From an uncultured Sulfitobacter sp. (GTDB taxonomy: Bacteria; Pseudomonadota; Alphaproteobacteria; Rhodobacterales; Rhodobacteraceae): DNA of 64,000 bases. Both the position numbers and the translations under genes were made by a program. The notes beneath the pieces are model-generated. The model did no database searches. It saw only the letters and a program-made list of their open reading frames with translations, and had not been told where the DNA came from. The DNA lies in NCBI GenBank assembly GCA_947492925.1, contig CANLOQ010000001.1, positions 434,001-498,000 of the forward strand, given 5' to 3'. This document shows, piece by piece, positions 29,998-38,768 of the stretch (its first letter is position 1; each line of letters starts with the position of its first letter).

Positions 29998-30142
29998 CGT
30001 GCGGCGGGTGATCGGGTGTCCACCTGAAGGGTTGAACCTATGTTTCAGGAGACGCGCCAAACATTCTCAAACACGCCCCGTGCAGCGCGCGCAGGATCCC
30101 GGCGGAGTGCCTTTTCCGGTGACAGGTCCACAACATCCGTAA

Positions 30143-30161
30143 GGTGGACATCCTGTCCACC
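30143..30161. repeat. Inverted repeat GGTGGACA-3-TGTCCACC after the aminotransferase
   Basis: Perfect 8-bp inverted repeat with a 3-base loop, 8 bases past the stop of the leftward aminotransferase gene. A third copy of TGTCCACC is at 30017-30024. No T tract follows on the reverse strand, so it may be a Rho-type end or a protein site. Confidence 0.5.
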
Positions 30162-30169
30162 CCGCCTTC

Positions 30170-31354
30170 CTAGATACCAACGTCGATGATCGCCGCAGCC
30201 AATATAGGCACGCTCTGGGTGTTCAGCCCGGCAATGTTCATCCGGCTGTCACCCACCATATAGATGCCATGCTTCTCGCGCAGCTCTTCGACCTTCTGGG
30301 GCGTTGTGCCCAGCCGGGAAAACATACCCCTATGCTCTGCCAGAAAACCAAACCGGTCGGACCCTGACAGCCGCTGCAATTCACCCGCCAATTGCTCCCG
30401 CAGGCCCAGCATACCCAGACGCACCTCTTCCAGTTCCGCCATCCAGTCGCCCCGCAGCGTGTCATCTTCCAGAATGGTCGACACGATGCGCGCGCCATGA
30501 TCTGGCGGAAAGCTGAAGTTCTGGCGGTTCAGATAGGCCAGCGTGCCCTGATTGAGCTTATGCGCCGCAGGGTCCGCAGCAACCGCCATCAACAGGCCCG
30601 TCCGCTCGCGGTAGATGCCAAAATTCTTGGAACAGCTAGCGGCAATCAGGCATTCCGGCACCGATGCCGCGATCTTGCGCGTGGCGGCGGCATCCGCATC
30701 CAGACCATCACCAAATCCCTGATAGGCAATGTCGATCATCGGCGTGGCACCGGTCTCTTGCAGAACTTCGATCACCGCATCCCATTGCGTGGCATTCAGG
30801 TTCGCCCCCGTCGGGTTGTGACAGCACCCATGCAGCAACACCACATCGCCCGCCTGCGCCCCTTTGAGGTCCGCCAGCATCCCGTCAAAATCAACCCCGC
30901 GCGTCTCATCATCGAAATAACGATAGGGCACCATGTCCATTTCAAGATACTTGAGGATCGACAGGTGGTTGGGCCATGTCGGATCGGACACAAAAACCCG
31001 CGCATCCGGTTTCGCCATCTTGATCATCTCGAACGCCTGCCGCACCGCACCGGTCCCGCCCGGCGTGGCCGCCGCCGCAACCGTGCCGCGCGATACCGCA
31101 TCGCCCAGCACCAGCCCAACCATCGCATCGGCAAAGGCAGGATCACCGGTCAGGCCGGTATAGACCTTGGTGTCCTGCGCTTCCCAAATCCGCTGCTCTG
31201 CGGCCTTGACCGCCCGCATAACCGGCGTCAGGCCCGTCGCATCCTTGTAGACACCGACGCCCAGATCAACCTTGGTGTCGCGCGGGTCGTCGCGGTACAT
31301 CTGCACCAGCGCAAGGATCTTGTCTGCGGGTTGTTCTTTGAGTGTCTCAAACAT
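30170..31354 (-). CDS. tyrB: Aromatic-amino-acid/aspartate aminotransferase (class I)
   Basis: 394 aa from the ATG at 31354 (MFETLKEQPADKI), which shares a base with the sseA stop (TGATG). Family I-alpha aminotransferase: GCCHNPTGANL, Asp208/Tyr211 region and Schiff-base Lys243 in SCSKNFGIYRERTG. It is close to E. coli TyrB/AspC in length and start. It transfers amino groups of aromatic amino acids or aspartate to 2-oxoglutarate; which is preferred cannot be read here. Confidence 0.93.
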   Translation of the reverse strand: MFETLKEQPADKILALVQMYRDDPRDTKVDLGVGVYKDATGLTPVMRAVKAAEQRIWEAQDTKVYTGLTGDPAFADAMVGLVLGDAVSRGTVAAAATPGGTGAVRQAFEMIKMAKPDARVFVSDPTWPNHLSILKYLEMDMVPYRYFDDETRGVDFDGMLADLKGAQAGDVVLLHGCCHNPTGANLNATQWDAVIEVLQETGATPMIDIAYQGFGDGLDADAAATRKIAASVPECLIAASCSKNFGIYRERTGLLMAVAADPAAHKLNQGTLAYLNRQNFSFPPDHGARIVSTILEDDTLRGDWMAELEEVRLGMLGLREQLAGELQRLSGSDRFGFLAEHRGMFSRLGTTPQKVEELREKHGIYMVGDSRMNIAGLNTQSVPILAAAIIDVGI

Positions 31355-32208
31355 CAGGCGTCTCCGGTAGCGACTGGCACGGTGGGGAACATGCCCCATT
31401 CCGCCCAGGATCCATCATAAAGTGACCAGTCATCGTGACCCATCCGCTGCAAGGCCAGCGCAAGGATTGCCGCGGTAATACCGGACCCGCAGGACGTGAT
31501 CACCGGCTTGTCCAGATCAACGCCTGCCGCCTCGAATATGGCGCGGGTTTCATCGGGTGATTTCATGGTCTTGTCGTCGTTCAACAGCGTCTCGTAGTGT
31601 ACGTTGCGCGATTTGGGAATGTGGCCCGCGCGCAGCCCCTCACGCGGCTCCGGTGCGTCACCGCGAAACCGTGCGGGCGCGCGGGCATCCACCACCTGCG
31701 GCTCCCCCAGTTTTGAGGCATGGGCCACTTGCGTGACGTCGCGCACAAGCTGGTTCTGCACCCGCACCGTCATATGACGGTCGCGCGGGATCGGCGGCAT
31801 GTCCTCGGTCGGATGTCCTTCGGCGACCCATTTCGGCAGCCCACCGTCCAGCACCGCGACATCTTCCTGCCCCATCAGCTTGAACAGCCACCAGACGCGC
31901 GGCGCGGACAGCATGCCCGCCCCGTCATAAACCACCACCTGATGCCCGTCACCCACGCCAATCGCCCGCATCCGCGACATGAACTTTTCCACCGGCGGGG
32001 CCATGTGCGGCAAGTCGGACCGCGCATCTGACACATCATCAATGTCAAAAAACCGCGCACCGGGAATGTGCGCTTCCTCGTATTCAGCCCGCGCATCGCG
32101 GCCCGCATCAGGCAGATACCACGACGCGTCCAGCAGGCGCAGATCGGGGTCCTTAAGGTGTTTGGCCAGCCACGCTGTTGAAACGAGTGTTTTGGGGTCG
32201 TCAGACAT
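31354..32208 (-). CDS. sseA: 3-Mercaptopyruvate sulfurtransferase (rhodanese family)
   Basis: 284 aa, two rhodanese domains. The catalytic Cys240 lies in CGSGITA, the loop expected for mercaptopyruvate sulfurtransferase rather than thiosulfate rhodanese (CRKGV-type). It moves sulfur from 3-mercaptopyruvate to a thiol acceptor. It is coupled to the downstream aminotransferase, which could supply mercaptopyruvate by transaminating cysteine (inference). Confidence 0.94.
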   Translation of the reverse strand: MSDDPKTLVSTAWLAKHLKDPDLRLLDASWYLPDAGRDARAEYEEAHIPGARFFDIDDVSDARSDLPHMAPPVEKFMSRMRAIGVGDGHQVVVYDGAGMLSAPRVWWLFKLMGQEDVAVLDGGLPKWVAEGHPTEDMPPIPRDRHMTVRVQNQLVRDVTQVAHASKLGEPQVVDARAPARFRGDAPEPREGLRAGHIPKSRNVHYETLLNDDKTMKSPDETRAIFEAAGVDLDKPVITSCGSGITAAILALALQRMGHDDWSLYDGSWAEWGMFPTVPVATGDA

Positions 32209-32241
32209 GGGCCATCCTTTGCTTACAGATTGCTTTCTTGC

Positions 32242-32901
32242 CTACCGCCGCGCGGTCAGACTGGCAAGAGGATCGGTGGCGCGTAGCCCCTCCCATGTCG
32301 CTGCTTCCTGCCACCAGCGGAAAAGTGCGGGATAACGCGGCAAGGTGTCGGCCAACTGCGGCACCCGGCAGGCATAGGACAACATCGGCGCTAGGTGCAG
32401 GTCGGCCAGACTGCGCGGACCACGGCCAAGTTGATGACCTTCTTGCGCAATGCTCTCCAGCAAACCCAGCGCCGGGGTAGCGGCAAGGAGGCCCGCCGCC
32501 ACTTCGCCCGCCTCTGCTTTGGCTCCCTCGATCAGCGGACGATAGAACCCGTGGGAAAACACCTTTCGGATCAGGTGCGGATAGATATCCGCATCCACCA
32601 GCCCGATAATCTGCGTCATGCGTGCCTGCGCGATCCTGTCTTTCGGCTGCATTGATTGCGCATCCCCCTGCCCGTCCAGAAACCGCAGGATGGCCGCCGT
32701 TTCCGTCAGCACCATCGCGCCCTGTCGCAACACGGGCACCCGGCGCAGCGGCGTGAATTCCTGCAAAACAGGATCAGGCGGATCGGCAAAGGGATTGGCC
32801 TCGGTATACTCCGCCGTCATTCCCATCTCGGCCAGCGCCAGCCGCACAACCCATGTATAAACGGAATGTTTGAAACCGATCAGATGCAGCGGGTCAGCCA
32901 T
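32242..32901 (-). CDS. Glutathione S-transferase family protein
   Basis: 219 aa. N-terminal thioredoxin-like domain with [17 protein letters not shown], the cis-Pro in RVPVL and ETAAILRFL, then a helical C-terminal domain. The catalytic Ser/Tyr near the N-terminus would be in HSVYT. The substrate is unknown. The ATG lies inside the last codons of smpB (8-base overlap), so translation is linked. Confidence 0.9.
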   Translation of the reverse strand: MADPLHLIGFKHSVYTWVVRLALAEMGMTAEYTEANPFADPPDPVLQEFTPLRRVPVLRQGAMVLTETAAILRFLDGQGDAQSMQPKDRIAQARMTQIIGLVDADIYPHLIRKVFSHGFYRPLIEGAKAEAGEVAAGLLAATPALGLLESIAQEGHQLGRGPRSLADLHLAPMLSYACRVPQLADTLPRYPALFRWWQEAATWEGLRATDPLASLTARR

Positions 32902-33382
32902 GATCCTTCAGCAACCGTGACTTCTGCCGCGCCCAGTCACGCTTGGCCGAGGTTTCCCGCTTGTCATGGTTCTGCTTGCCCTTGGCGACGCCGATTTTGA
33001 CCTTGGCCATGCCGCGATGATTGAAATACATCACCAGCGGCACCAGCGTCATCCCCTTGCGTTGGGTCGCGGACCATAGATCAGCCAACTGCTTGCGGCT
33101 GACCAACAGTTTACGGCGCCGGCGTTCCTCATGCCCGAACGTCTTGGCCTGCTTATAGGGCGCGATGTAGGAGTTGATGAGCCACAGCTCCCCATCCTCA
33201 ACCGCCGCATAGCTTTCGGCAATATTCGCCCCGCCATTGCGCAGCGACTTCACCTCGGACCCTTCCAGCATGATACCACATTCAATATCTTCCTCGATCG
33301 CGTAATCAAACCGCGCGCGCCGGTTCTCCGCGATGACCTTATAGTTCGGGTCTGATTTAGAGGATGATTTTACCTGTGCCAT
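32894..33382 (-). CDS. smpB: SsrA-binding protein SmpB
   Basis: 162 aa from the ATG at 33382. OB-fold tmRNA-binding protein: [44 protein letters not shown] and the basic tail [16 protein letters not shown] that mimics a codon-anticodon helix. It brings tmRNA to stalled ribosomes. No ssrA gene is seen next to it. The open frame continues upstream to 33475, but this start is the family one. Confidence 0.96.
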   Translation of the reverse strand: MAQVKSSSKSDPNYKVIAENRRARFDYAIEEDIECGIMLEGSEVKSLRNGGANIAESYAAVEDGELWLINSYIAPYKQAKTFGHEERRRRKLLVSRKQLADLWSATQRKGMTLVPLVMYFNHRGMAKVKIGVAKGKQNHDKRETSAKRDWARQKSRLLKDHG

Positions 33383-33524
33383 GACAGGGATGTAGAGCGG
33401 CGTCTGCCCCGGCGCAAGACCGCGACCGCAGGTGTGCGTCGCGCAGGCCCGCAAATGGTCAACCTCCCTTCGCATTTACGCCACAGGCACGTGGCAGTTT
33501 TACCTAAACGGTTGGAGCAACCCC

Positions 33525-34988
33525 ATGAGAAAACCGGCGTTTCTGCTGTCCCTGATCCTGATGATCCTGCCCGCTGGTGTGCAGGCGTTCACGGTCGACG
33601 ACCTGCGCACGGCGGTTGACGCTGATGACATGAAGGCGGTCGAGGCCGGGCTGGACCGCGCACAGACCGAATACCTTGAGGGCGCCCGAAGTGCCGATGA
33701 CATCCGCGATCTGTTCATCGCGATTTCCCGGTCCGATCCCGCGATGATCTCTTTTGTCGAAGACTGGTTTAACGCCAGTCCCACAAATCCCAAGGCGCAG
33801 ATTGCCCGCGCGTGGAGCCTTTGGAACGGGGCAAACCAAATCGCGAAAGCAGAAAATGATTACGCACGGCAGGTCGTGGCGGCGATCAAGGCGGATTTCA
33901 CCGAACTCGCCCTCGCCGCCTACGCCAGTGATCCCGATCTGATGCCTGCCGCCGATGCGCTGATCCGTGGCTATGCGCAGGACATGTCTGCGCCCACGCC
34001 GCTTGAGGTCATGAACAACGTGCTTGCGCGCGACCCCAACTGGGGATCGGTAGAGCGTGCCCTGCATGAGTTGCGCGCCACCTCCGTCCCGATGCAGCGT
34101 AACTTTTGCACCTCCGTCAGCGCGGCTTTTTCCAAACGGGATGCGGGGATGATCCGGCATCGCTGCATGATGCGTCTGGCACTGATGTTCGGCCATCCCG
34201 CGATGCTTGATTACGCATACGCGCACCTGTGGGACGACAGCGATCCCTATCTCACCGGCACCCGTGTTGCACATTTCGTCACCTGGACAAACTTCACGCG
34301 CTGGACACCCGAACAGATCGACTGGGCTGAACGCCTGTTGCTCACCCATCCGGTCAATCAGTTTGAACTGGTCTATCTGGCCTACATCGCGGATGTTTTC
34401 CAAAACAAGGTGCGCCACGCCCACGGGCTTGTTCTGGGTCGCGAACATCTGGTGCATTTCACGCAGACCTTCAGACAGCAACGGCTGACGCTCGCGCAGG
34501 AATACCTTGCGCATGATCCGCTGAACCTTGGGCTGATCGACCTTGTGGATGGGGTCGCACATGCCCCTCCGATGGAACTGACCATAGGGGAGGACGGCAA
34601 CGTCACCTACAGGCCCGATCGCAAAGCCCTCAGCGATCAGGAACGGCGCGCACAGCGCAAGGCTTCCGACACGGAGCGCGCGTATTTCATCCAACAACGG
34701 CTCATCGCATCGCCCTACTATCCGCAGCATTGGCAGGACTACGCGCGTTCCCTCAGCCGCAGCAACATGCCAAGGTCGCTGTTCGACGACCGGGCAGCGC
34801 GCGAAAACGCGATTGCGCTGTCAACCGACCCGGCACAGGCGCTCAAGCACTACATCGCCCTGCTGGAATCAAACTTTAAACGCATTCAGGAGATTGAGGC
34901 GATGTCAGAACAGGACCTTGCGCAACTCCCGGACTGGCAGGCGCTCTATACCGAGACCAACCTGCCGGACAAACTGCTGTGCCCCTAG
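33525..34988 (+). CDS. Secreted/periplasmic protein of unknown function, frame continues past a TAG
   Basis: 487 aa with a signal peptide (MRKPAFLLSLILMILPAGVQA, cleavage near 21-22). The rest is mostly helical, without repeats or motifs I recognise; a DUF4034-like relation is possible but not shown. A TTGGAGC purine box precedes the ATG at 33525. The frame ends at TAG (34986-34988), but the same frame stays open for 70 more codons to TGA at 35199-35201. The gene may originally have been about 558 codons long. Confidence 0.75.
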   Translation: MRKPAFLLSLILMILPAGVQAFTVDDLRTAVDADDMKAVEAGLDRAQTEYLEGARSADDIRDLFIAISRSDPAMISFVEDWFNASPTNPKAQIARAWSLWNGANQIAKAENDYARQVVAAIKADFTELALAAYASDPDLMPAADALIRGYAQDMSAPTPLEVMNNVLARDPNWGSVERALHELRATSVPMQRNFCTSVSAAFSKRDAGMIRHRCMMRLALMFGHPAMLDYAYAHLWDDSDPYLTGTRVAHFVTWTNFTRWTPEQIDWAERLLLTHPVNQFELVYLAYIADVFQNKVRHAHGLVLGREHLVHFTQTFRQQRLTLAQEYLAHDPLNLGLIDLVDGVAHAPPMELTIGEDGNVTYRPDRKALSDQERRAQRKASDTERAYFIQQRLIASPYYPQHWQDYARSLSRSNMPRSLFDDRAARENAIALSTDPAQALKHYIALLESNFKRIQEIEAMSEQDLAQLPDWQALYTETNLPDKLLCP

Positions 34989-35201
34989 GTGCGCGCACGC
35001 AAGCTCAAGGCATTCATCTGTGAAAGCTATCCGGCAAGTGCCCCGGTTTGCCGCGAAAGTGTATTTGGCCCGAAAGAACGCGCACAAAAGCTTATGGACC
35101 GTGCCAGGGCCGCACCTGCATGTCTGGGCATTCTTCAAAGCGCGCCGGAAAACCTGTGGTACACTTTCACCGATTTCGATGTCGCATCGGGACAGGAGTG
35201 A
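34989..35201 (+). pseudogene. In-frame open continuation after the amber codon (split C-terminus, readthrough product, or small GTG-start gene)
   Basis: 70 codons directly after TAG, in the same frame as the preceding gene, beginning with GTG. The product (RKLKAFICESYPASAPVC to LWYTFTDFDVASGQ) looks protein-like, with normal codon use. Three readings fit: a separate small gene started at the GTG, a C-terminal part cut off by a nonsense mutation, or stop-codon readthrough. No ribosome site of its own is evident, which argues mildly for the latter two. Confidence 0.45.
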
Positions 35202-35216
35202 TCGCGTCCCACAGGG

Positions 35217-36035
35217 TCAATCCCCCAGCTTTTTATGCACTTCTTCCAGATCAATCTCGCCAATCGGCATCTTGTTCGCCGGGTTGTCGAAATCGTATTT
35301 GAACAGATCAAAGTCGCGCTTATAAATTTCGCGGATCAGATGCATCGAAAGATCGTCGAAATAATCCTCCACCGGATGCGCCCGCTTGGGGCCATGCCCC
35401 TCGCTCTCGTTGAACCGCGGAATTTCTGACAAAGTCACCGCATTTGGCGTTTTTACCGCATCCAGCACATCCTGCATGCCTTCGTTGAACTTCTCGGTCC
35501 AGACGATCTTGTCATAGCTGCCGCCGTTGGCGATGAATGTGCTGATATGCCCTGACATCGCGGACCAGTGAATGTCCGGGTCCATCGGCCTGCGCCAGCG
35601 GATGGTATCGCGCGCGAACAGCAAAAAGCGGCGGAAGCTGGCGATCTGGTCAAACTCCTGTTTGCCGTCTTCGCCCCCCACATCAATCCCGTATTTCTGG
35701 ATCAAGAGCGGCACCAGATTGCCACGATACCGCTTGCCGTTGCGCTGGATGCCGCAAATCTTGTCAAAGAACGACGACAGGATGCGCGTGTAGGGGTTGC
35801 GCACGCAGGTGAACGCGTAAGAGGTGTGGTTGGTCACATTCGCCGTGATCGGCGCCTGCGATTGCTCAAGCGCCCATTTGTGCATCCCCGACTGCGCATC
35901 GTGAATGTCACCGTCAAAGAATGTGCCATGATCGGAATAGAACATGATCTGCCCGATGGTCGAGCAGGCGCATTTCGGCACCACGCGGTACACCACGCTC
36001 TCGCTCTCTGTCATCCAGGTCCCTGGAAACCCCAT
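35217..36035 (-). CDS. Sulfotransferase-family protein
   Basis: 272 aa. PAPS-binding motifs of the sulfotransferase type 2 family: VPKCACSTIGQIM near residue 19-31 (5'-phosphosulfate loop, Lys21) and FTCVRNPYTRILSSFFDK near 75-92 (3'-phosphate loop, Arg79 and a following Ser). There is no signal peptide or membrane helix, so it is probably cytosolic. It would sulfate a glycan or other hydroxyl acceptor. GAGGG lies 8 bases before the ATG; an ATG at codon 8 is an alternative. Divergent from the glycosyltransferase at 36177. Confidence 0.88.
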   Translation of the reverse strand: MGFPGTWMTESESVVYRVVPKCACSTIGQIMFYSDHGTFFDGDIHDAQSGMHKWALEQSQAPITANVTNHTSYAFTCVRNPYTRILSSFFDKICGIQRNGKRYRGNLVPLLIQKYGIDVGGEDGKQEFDQIASFRRFLLFARDTIRWRRPMDPDIHWSAMSGHISTFIANGGSYDKIVWTEKFNEGMQDVLDAVKTPNAVTLSEIPRFNESEGHGPKRAHPVEDYFDDLSMHLIREIYKRDFDLFKYDFDNPANKMPIGEIDLEEVHKKLGD

Positions 36036-36176
36036 ACTGCACGCCCTCTGCTCTCATGACTGTTTTGCGCAACAGTTCACTCTTGCCTCAAAAAAGCAAA
36101 TTAATGGTGTTTATTCAATCTGTCTTCACCTTTATCAACGAAACAATCAAAGTCAAAAGGCCGGATCGTCTCCAAA
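36036..36176. promoter_or_regulatory. AT-rich intergenic region between sulfotransferase and glycosyltransferase genes
   Basis: 141 bases, clearly AT-richer than the flanks (for example CAAATTAATGGTGTTTATTCAATC at 36098-36121 in part). It must hold both divergent promoters. I see no convincing operator. Confidence 0.4.
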
Positions 36177-37754
36177 ATGGCTAAAATCGCCTATATCCTG
36201 CTCTGTCACAAGGACCCGGACGCCGTCATCCGACAGGCAGAGCGGCTGACGGCTGTGGGCGACTACATGTCGATCCACTTTGACAAATCAGCCAAGGCGG
36301 AACATTTCAAACAGATCAAGGAGGCGCTGGCGGACAATCCCAATGTGACCTTTGCCAAGAAACGCATCAAATGCGGCTGGGGCGAATGGTCGTTGGTGCA
36401 GGCCACGCTGAACGCCGTCCAATCCGCCGTCGATGCCTTTCCCCGTGCCACGCACTTCTACATGCTGTCGGGCGACTGCATGGCGATCAAATCCGCCGAA
36501 TACACCCACCGCTTCCTTGACGACAACGATGCCGATTTTATCGAAAGCTTTGACTATTTCGAAAGCGACTGGATCAAGACCGGCTGGAAAGAAGAGCGCC
36601 TGATCTACCGCCACTTCGTGAACGAACGTGAACACAAGAAACTGTTCTACTTTCTGTTCGAAGCACAAAAACGCCTCAAGCTGGAACGCACCATCCCAGA
36701 CGACCTGCAAATCATGATCGGCTCGCAGTGGTGGTGCCTGCGCCGCCGCACCATCGAATGGCTGCTGAAATTCGTGCGCAAACGCCGCGACGTGGTCCGG
36801 TTCTTCCGCACCACATGGATTCCGGATGAAACCTTCTTCCAGACACTCGTGCGCCATCTGGTGCCGGAAGAGGAAATCCGCTCCCGAACGCTGACGTTCC
36901 TGATGTTCACCGACTACGGAATGCCGGTAACCTTTTACAACGACCACTACGAATTGCTCCTGTCACAGGATTACCTCTTTGCCCGCAAGATCAGCCCGGA
37001 GGCTGCGGACCTCAAACGCCGCCTTGGCCTGCTCTACGTGGCACAAGGCGTACATTTTCAGATCAGCAACGAAGGACGCAGTCTCTTCCACTTCCTGTCG
37101 GGCCGGGGCCGCATTGGCCGCCGCTTTGCCACAAGGTTCTGGGAAACGGAATCCACCCTGGGCCGCGAACGCGAACTGCTGATCGTTGTGTGCAAGAAAT
37201 GGCACGTGGCCAAGCGTGTGCTTGAACGCATCCGTCAGGTCACAAACGTGCCCGCCATCGAATACCTCTTTAACGAGGAAGACACGCCGCTACCCGATCT
37301 GGGCGGCATCCAGAACACGCTGGAAAAACGCCACCGCCACCGCCGTGCACTGATGCGCATGCTGTTTGACTATTTTGAGACGGACAAGCTCATCATCTGC
37401 ATGGACCCGGCAAACCTTGATCTGCTGAATGACTTTGCCGCCGACCGCTCCGTCACCCGGATCATGGAGATTGAGTGCCAGTTTACCGAAGACTACCTGA
37501 CCGGCCACGCCATGCGTGTGGGCCTTGCGGGGGATCAGACCTCAACCGACACGCTGGAACGCCTGCTGCCCACAATCCGCAACGACATGATCTTTGAAAG
37601 TGACCGCATCCGCGATGCACAGTTCGAACATCTGACCCGGATGCGCGAAAACGCGGATGCGGACAAGAACGCCACGGCCCTCGCCCAGTTTCTGGCGATC
37701 CCCCACGAAAAGGCGCTGGACATCGCACAGACCGACTACCTGTTCTCAGACTGA
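36177..37754 (+). CDS. GT14-like beta-1,6-N-acetylglucosaminyltransferase family protein
   Basis: 525 aa. The N-terminal 300 residues match the Core-2/I-branching (GT14) fold: AYILLCHKDPDAV, FYMLSGDCMAI (94-104), GSQWWCLRR (182-190) and the WIPDETFF motif (214-221) with the catalytic Glu. The C-terminal 220 residues are a separate domain with no recognised function, seen in related alphaproteobacterial proteins. No signal peptide. With the divergent sulfotransferase it suggests synthesis of a sulfated surface glycan (inference). Confidence 0.85.
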   Translation: MAKIAYILLCHKDPDAVIRQAERLTAVGDYMSIHFDKSAKAEHFKQIKEALADNPNVTFAKKRIKCGWGEWSLVQATLNAVQSAVDAFPRATHFYMLSGDCMAIKSAEYTHRFLDDNDADFIESFDYFESDWIKTGWKEERLIYRHFVNEREHKKLFYFLFEAQKRLKLERTIPDDLQIMIGSQWWCLRRRTIEWLLKFVRKRRDVVRFFRTTWIPDETFFQTLVRHLVPEEEIRSRTLTFLMFTDYGMPVTFYNDHYELLLSQDYLFARKISPEAADLKRRLGLLYVAQGVHFQISNEGRSLFHFLSGRGRIGRRFATRFWETESTLGRERELLIVVCKKWHVAKRVLERIRQVTNVPAIEYLFNEEDTPLPDLGGIQNTLEKRHRHRRALMRMLFDYFETDKLIICMDPANLDLLNDFAADRSVTRIMEIECQFTEDYLTGHAMRVGLAGDQTSTDTLERLLPTIRNDMIFESDRIRDAQFEHLTRMRENADADKNATALAQFLAIPHEKALDIAQTDYLFSD

Positions 37755-37768
37755 TCGCGCGGGAAAAA

Positions 37769-37790
37769 AGCGGATGGTCCGCTCCTTTTT
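37769..37790. terminator. Terminator after the GT14-like gene, usable from both sides
   Basis: Stem AGCGGA / TCCGCT (37769-37774 and 37778-37783) with a 3-base loop, then CC and TTTTT to 37790. On the other strand a run of A residues (37764-37769) gives the U tract, so it could also end the leftward operon from 45459. Confidence 0.75.
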
Positions 37791-37856
37791 ACCCAAATAC
37801 ACACCTGCACCGGTTCCCAGACACCGAAGGAACCAGAGGGGCAAAAACCTGACCCC

Positions 37857-38495
37857 TCAGGCTTTCTTCTTCCACGTCCCCAGCCAGCGCGACACCGCCC
37901 CTGTCCGCTCTGCCATATCGTCCTCGATCGCCTCCAACGTCGGGTCAATCCGCGCCATGCGGAACCGCCGCCAGCGCACGTAGATCGCCCAGGCGATCGC
38001 CGCGAACAGCGTGATGATAAAGATGTTCAGAAACGGGATGCCCTTGGACGCGTCCGGCCCTGCGACAGGGCGGATCGAAATGGCGTTGGGAAAGATCGTG
38101 AAGAATTCATTGCGCCAGCCGTAGTGCTTGATCGCGTAATACTGCGCGGAATCCGCGGTCGATTTGGCGTCCGCCGCCTCTGCCTGCAAGTTCGATGTGT
38201 CGAACTTGAAATACGGCGGCCAGCCCCAGCCGGTATCCTCGTTGCGGTAGACCATCACGTCGCCCTTGGCGCGCCGCGTCTGGATAAAGAACACATCGCG
38301 GTTCGTCAGCGTCCCGTCCGTACCCACATCCGCCTGCGCCCAGAACAGCGAATTCTCACCCGGATCAATCCGCTTTTCGTAGGTATCCGTCACCCGCACG
38401 ATGTCCACCTGCGGCAGCGTGTAGTGAAACACCGAAATCACCAGCACCCAGATCGTGCCCCAGAACACCCATTTGATCATCGTCAACATCGCCAC
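37857..38495 (-). CDS. DUF1523-type membrane protein
   Basis: 212 aa. A membrane helix at about 7-25, a periplasmic domain of about 120 residues with the strongly conserved RNEDTGWGWPPYFKFD and AIKHYGWRNEF, a second helix at about 151-170 and a basic cytoplasmic tail. From memory this is the DUF1523 pattern found in Rhodobacterales; its function is unknown. Last gene of the leftward unit, 6 bases after the small membrane protein. A GAGGGG/CCCCTC hairpin (37836-37858) overlaps its stop. Confidence 0.85.
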   Translation of the reverse strand: MAMLTMIKWVFWGTIWVLVISVFHYTLPQVDIVRVTDTYEKRIDPGENSLFWAQADVGTDGTLTNRDVFFIQTRRAKGDVMVYRNEDTGWGWPPYFKFDTSNLQAEAADAKSTADSAQYYAIKHYGWRNEFFTIFPNAISIRPVAGPDASKGIPFLNIFIITLFAAIAWAIYVRWRRFRMARIDPTLEAIEDDMAERTGAVSRWLGTWKKKA

Positions 38496-38501
38496 ACCCT
38501 C

Positions 38502-38768
38502 TCAGGTAAAATTCGTCAGATAGATGATCAGCGCGATCACCACCACAGGCACCACATAGACCAGCAGGATCAGCTTGCGCCGGATCGACCCGTCATACCG
38601 CTCCAGCCCCCGCTGCACAAAGGTATCTCGGTCCACCAACTGCTTGCCGTCGTGCCACTTCTTCTTCAGCTTCGACCGCCGCACCGCGCGGCTGTAAAGC
38701 GACAAAGAGACATAAACAACCGTCAGCGCCACCAGCAGCATCACAAACAGTCGAATAAACCCGATCAT
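38502..38768 (-). CDS. Small two-helix membrane protein
   Basis: 88 aa from the ATG at 38768, which overlaps the preceding stop (ATGA at 38765-38768). Helices at about 3-22 and 66-85, with a basic loop between (RAVRRSKLKKKWHDGKQ). No domain recognised. Its position between two larger members of the unit argues for a real gene and a shared membrane role. Confidence 0.75.
   Translation of the reverse strand: MIGFIRLFVMLLVALTVVYVSLSLYSRAVRRSKLKKKWHDGKQLVDRDTFVQRGLERYDGSIRRKLILLVYVVPVVVIALIIYLTNFT

Noticed and set aside
32894-33524. tmRNA (ssrA) gene next to smpB
   Set aside because: The gaps around smpB are short and show no tRNA-like ends or tag-coding sequence.
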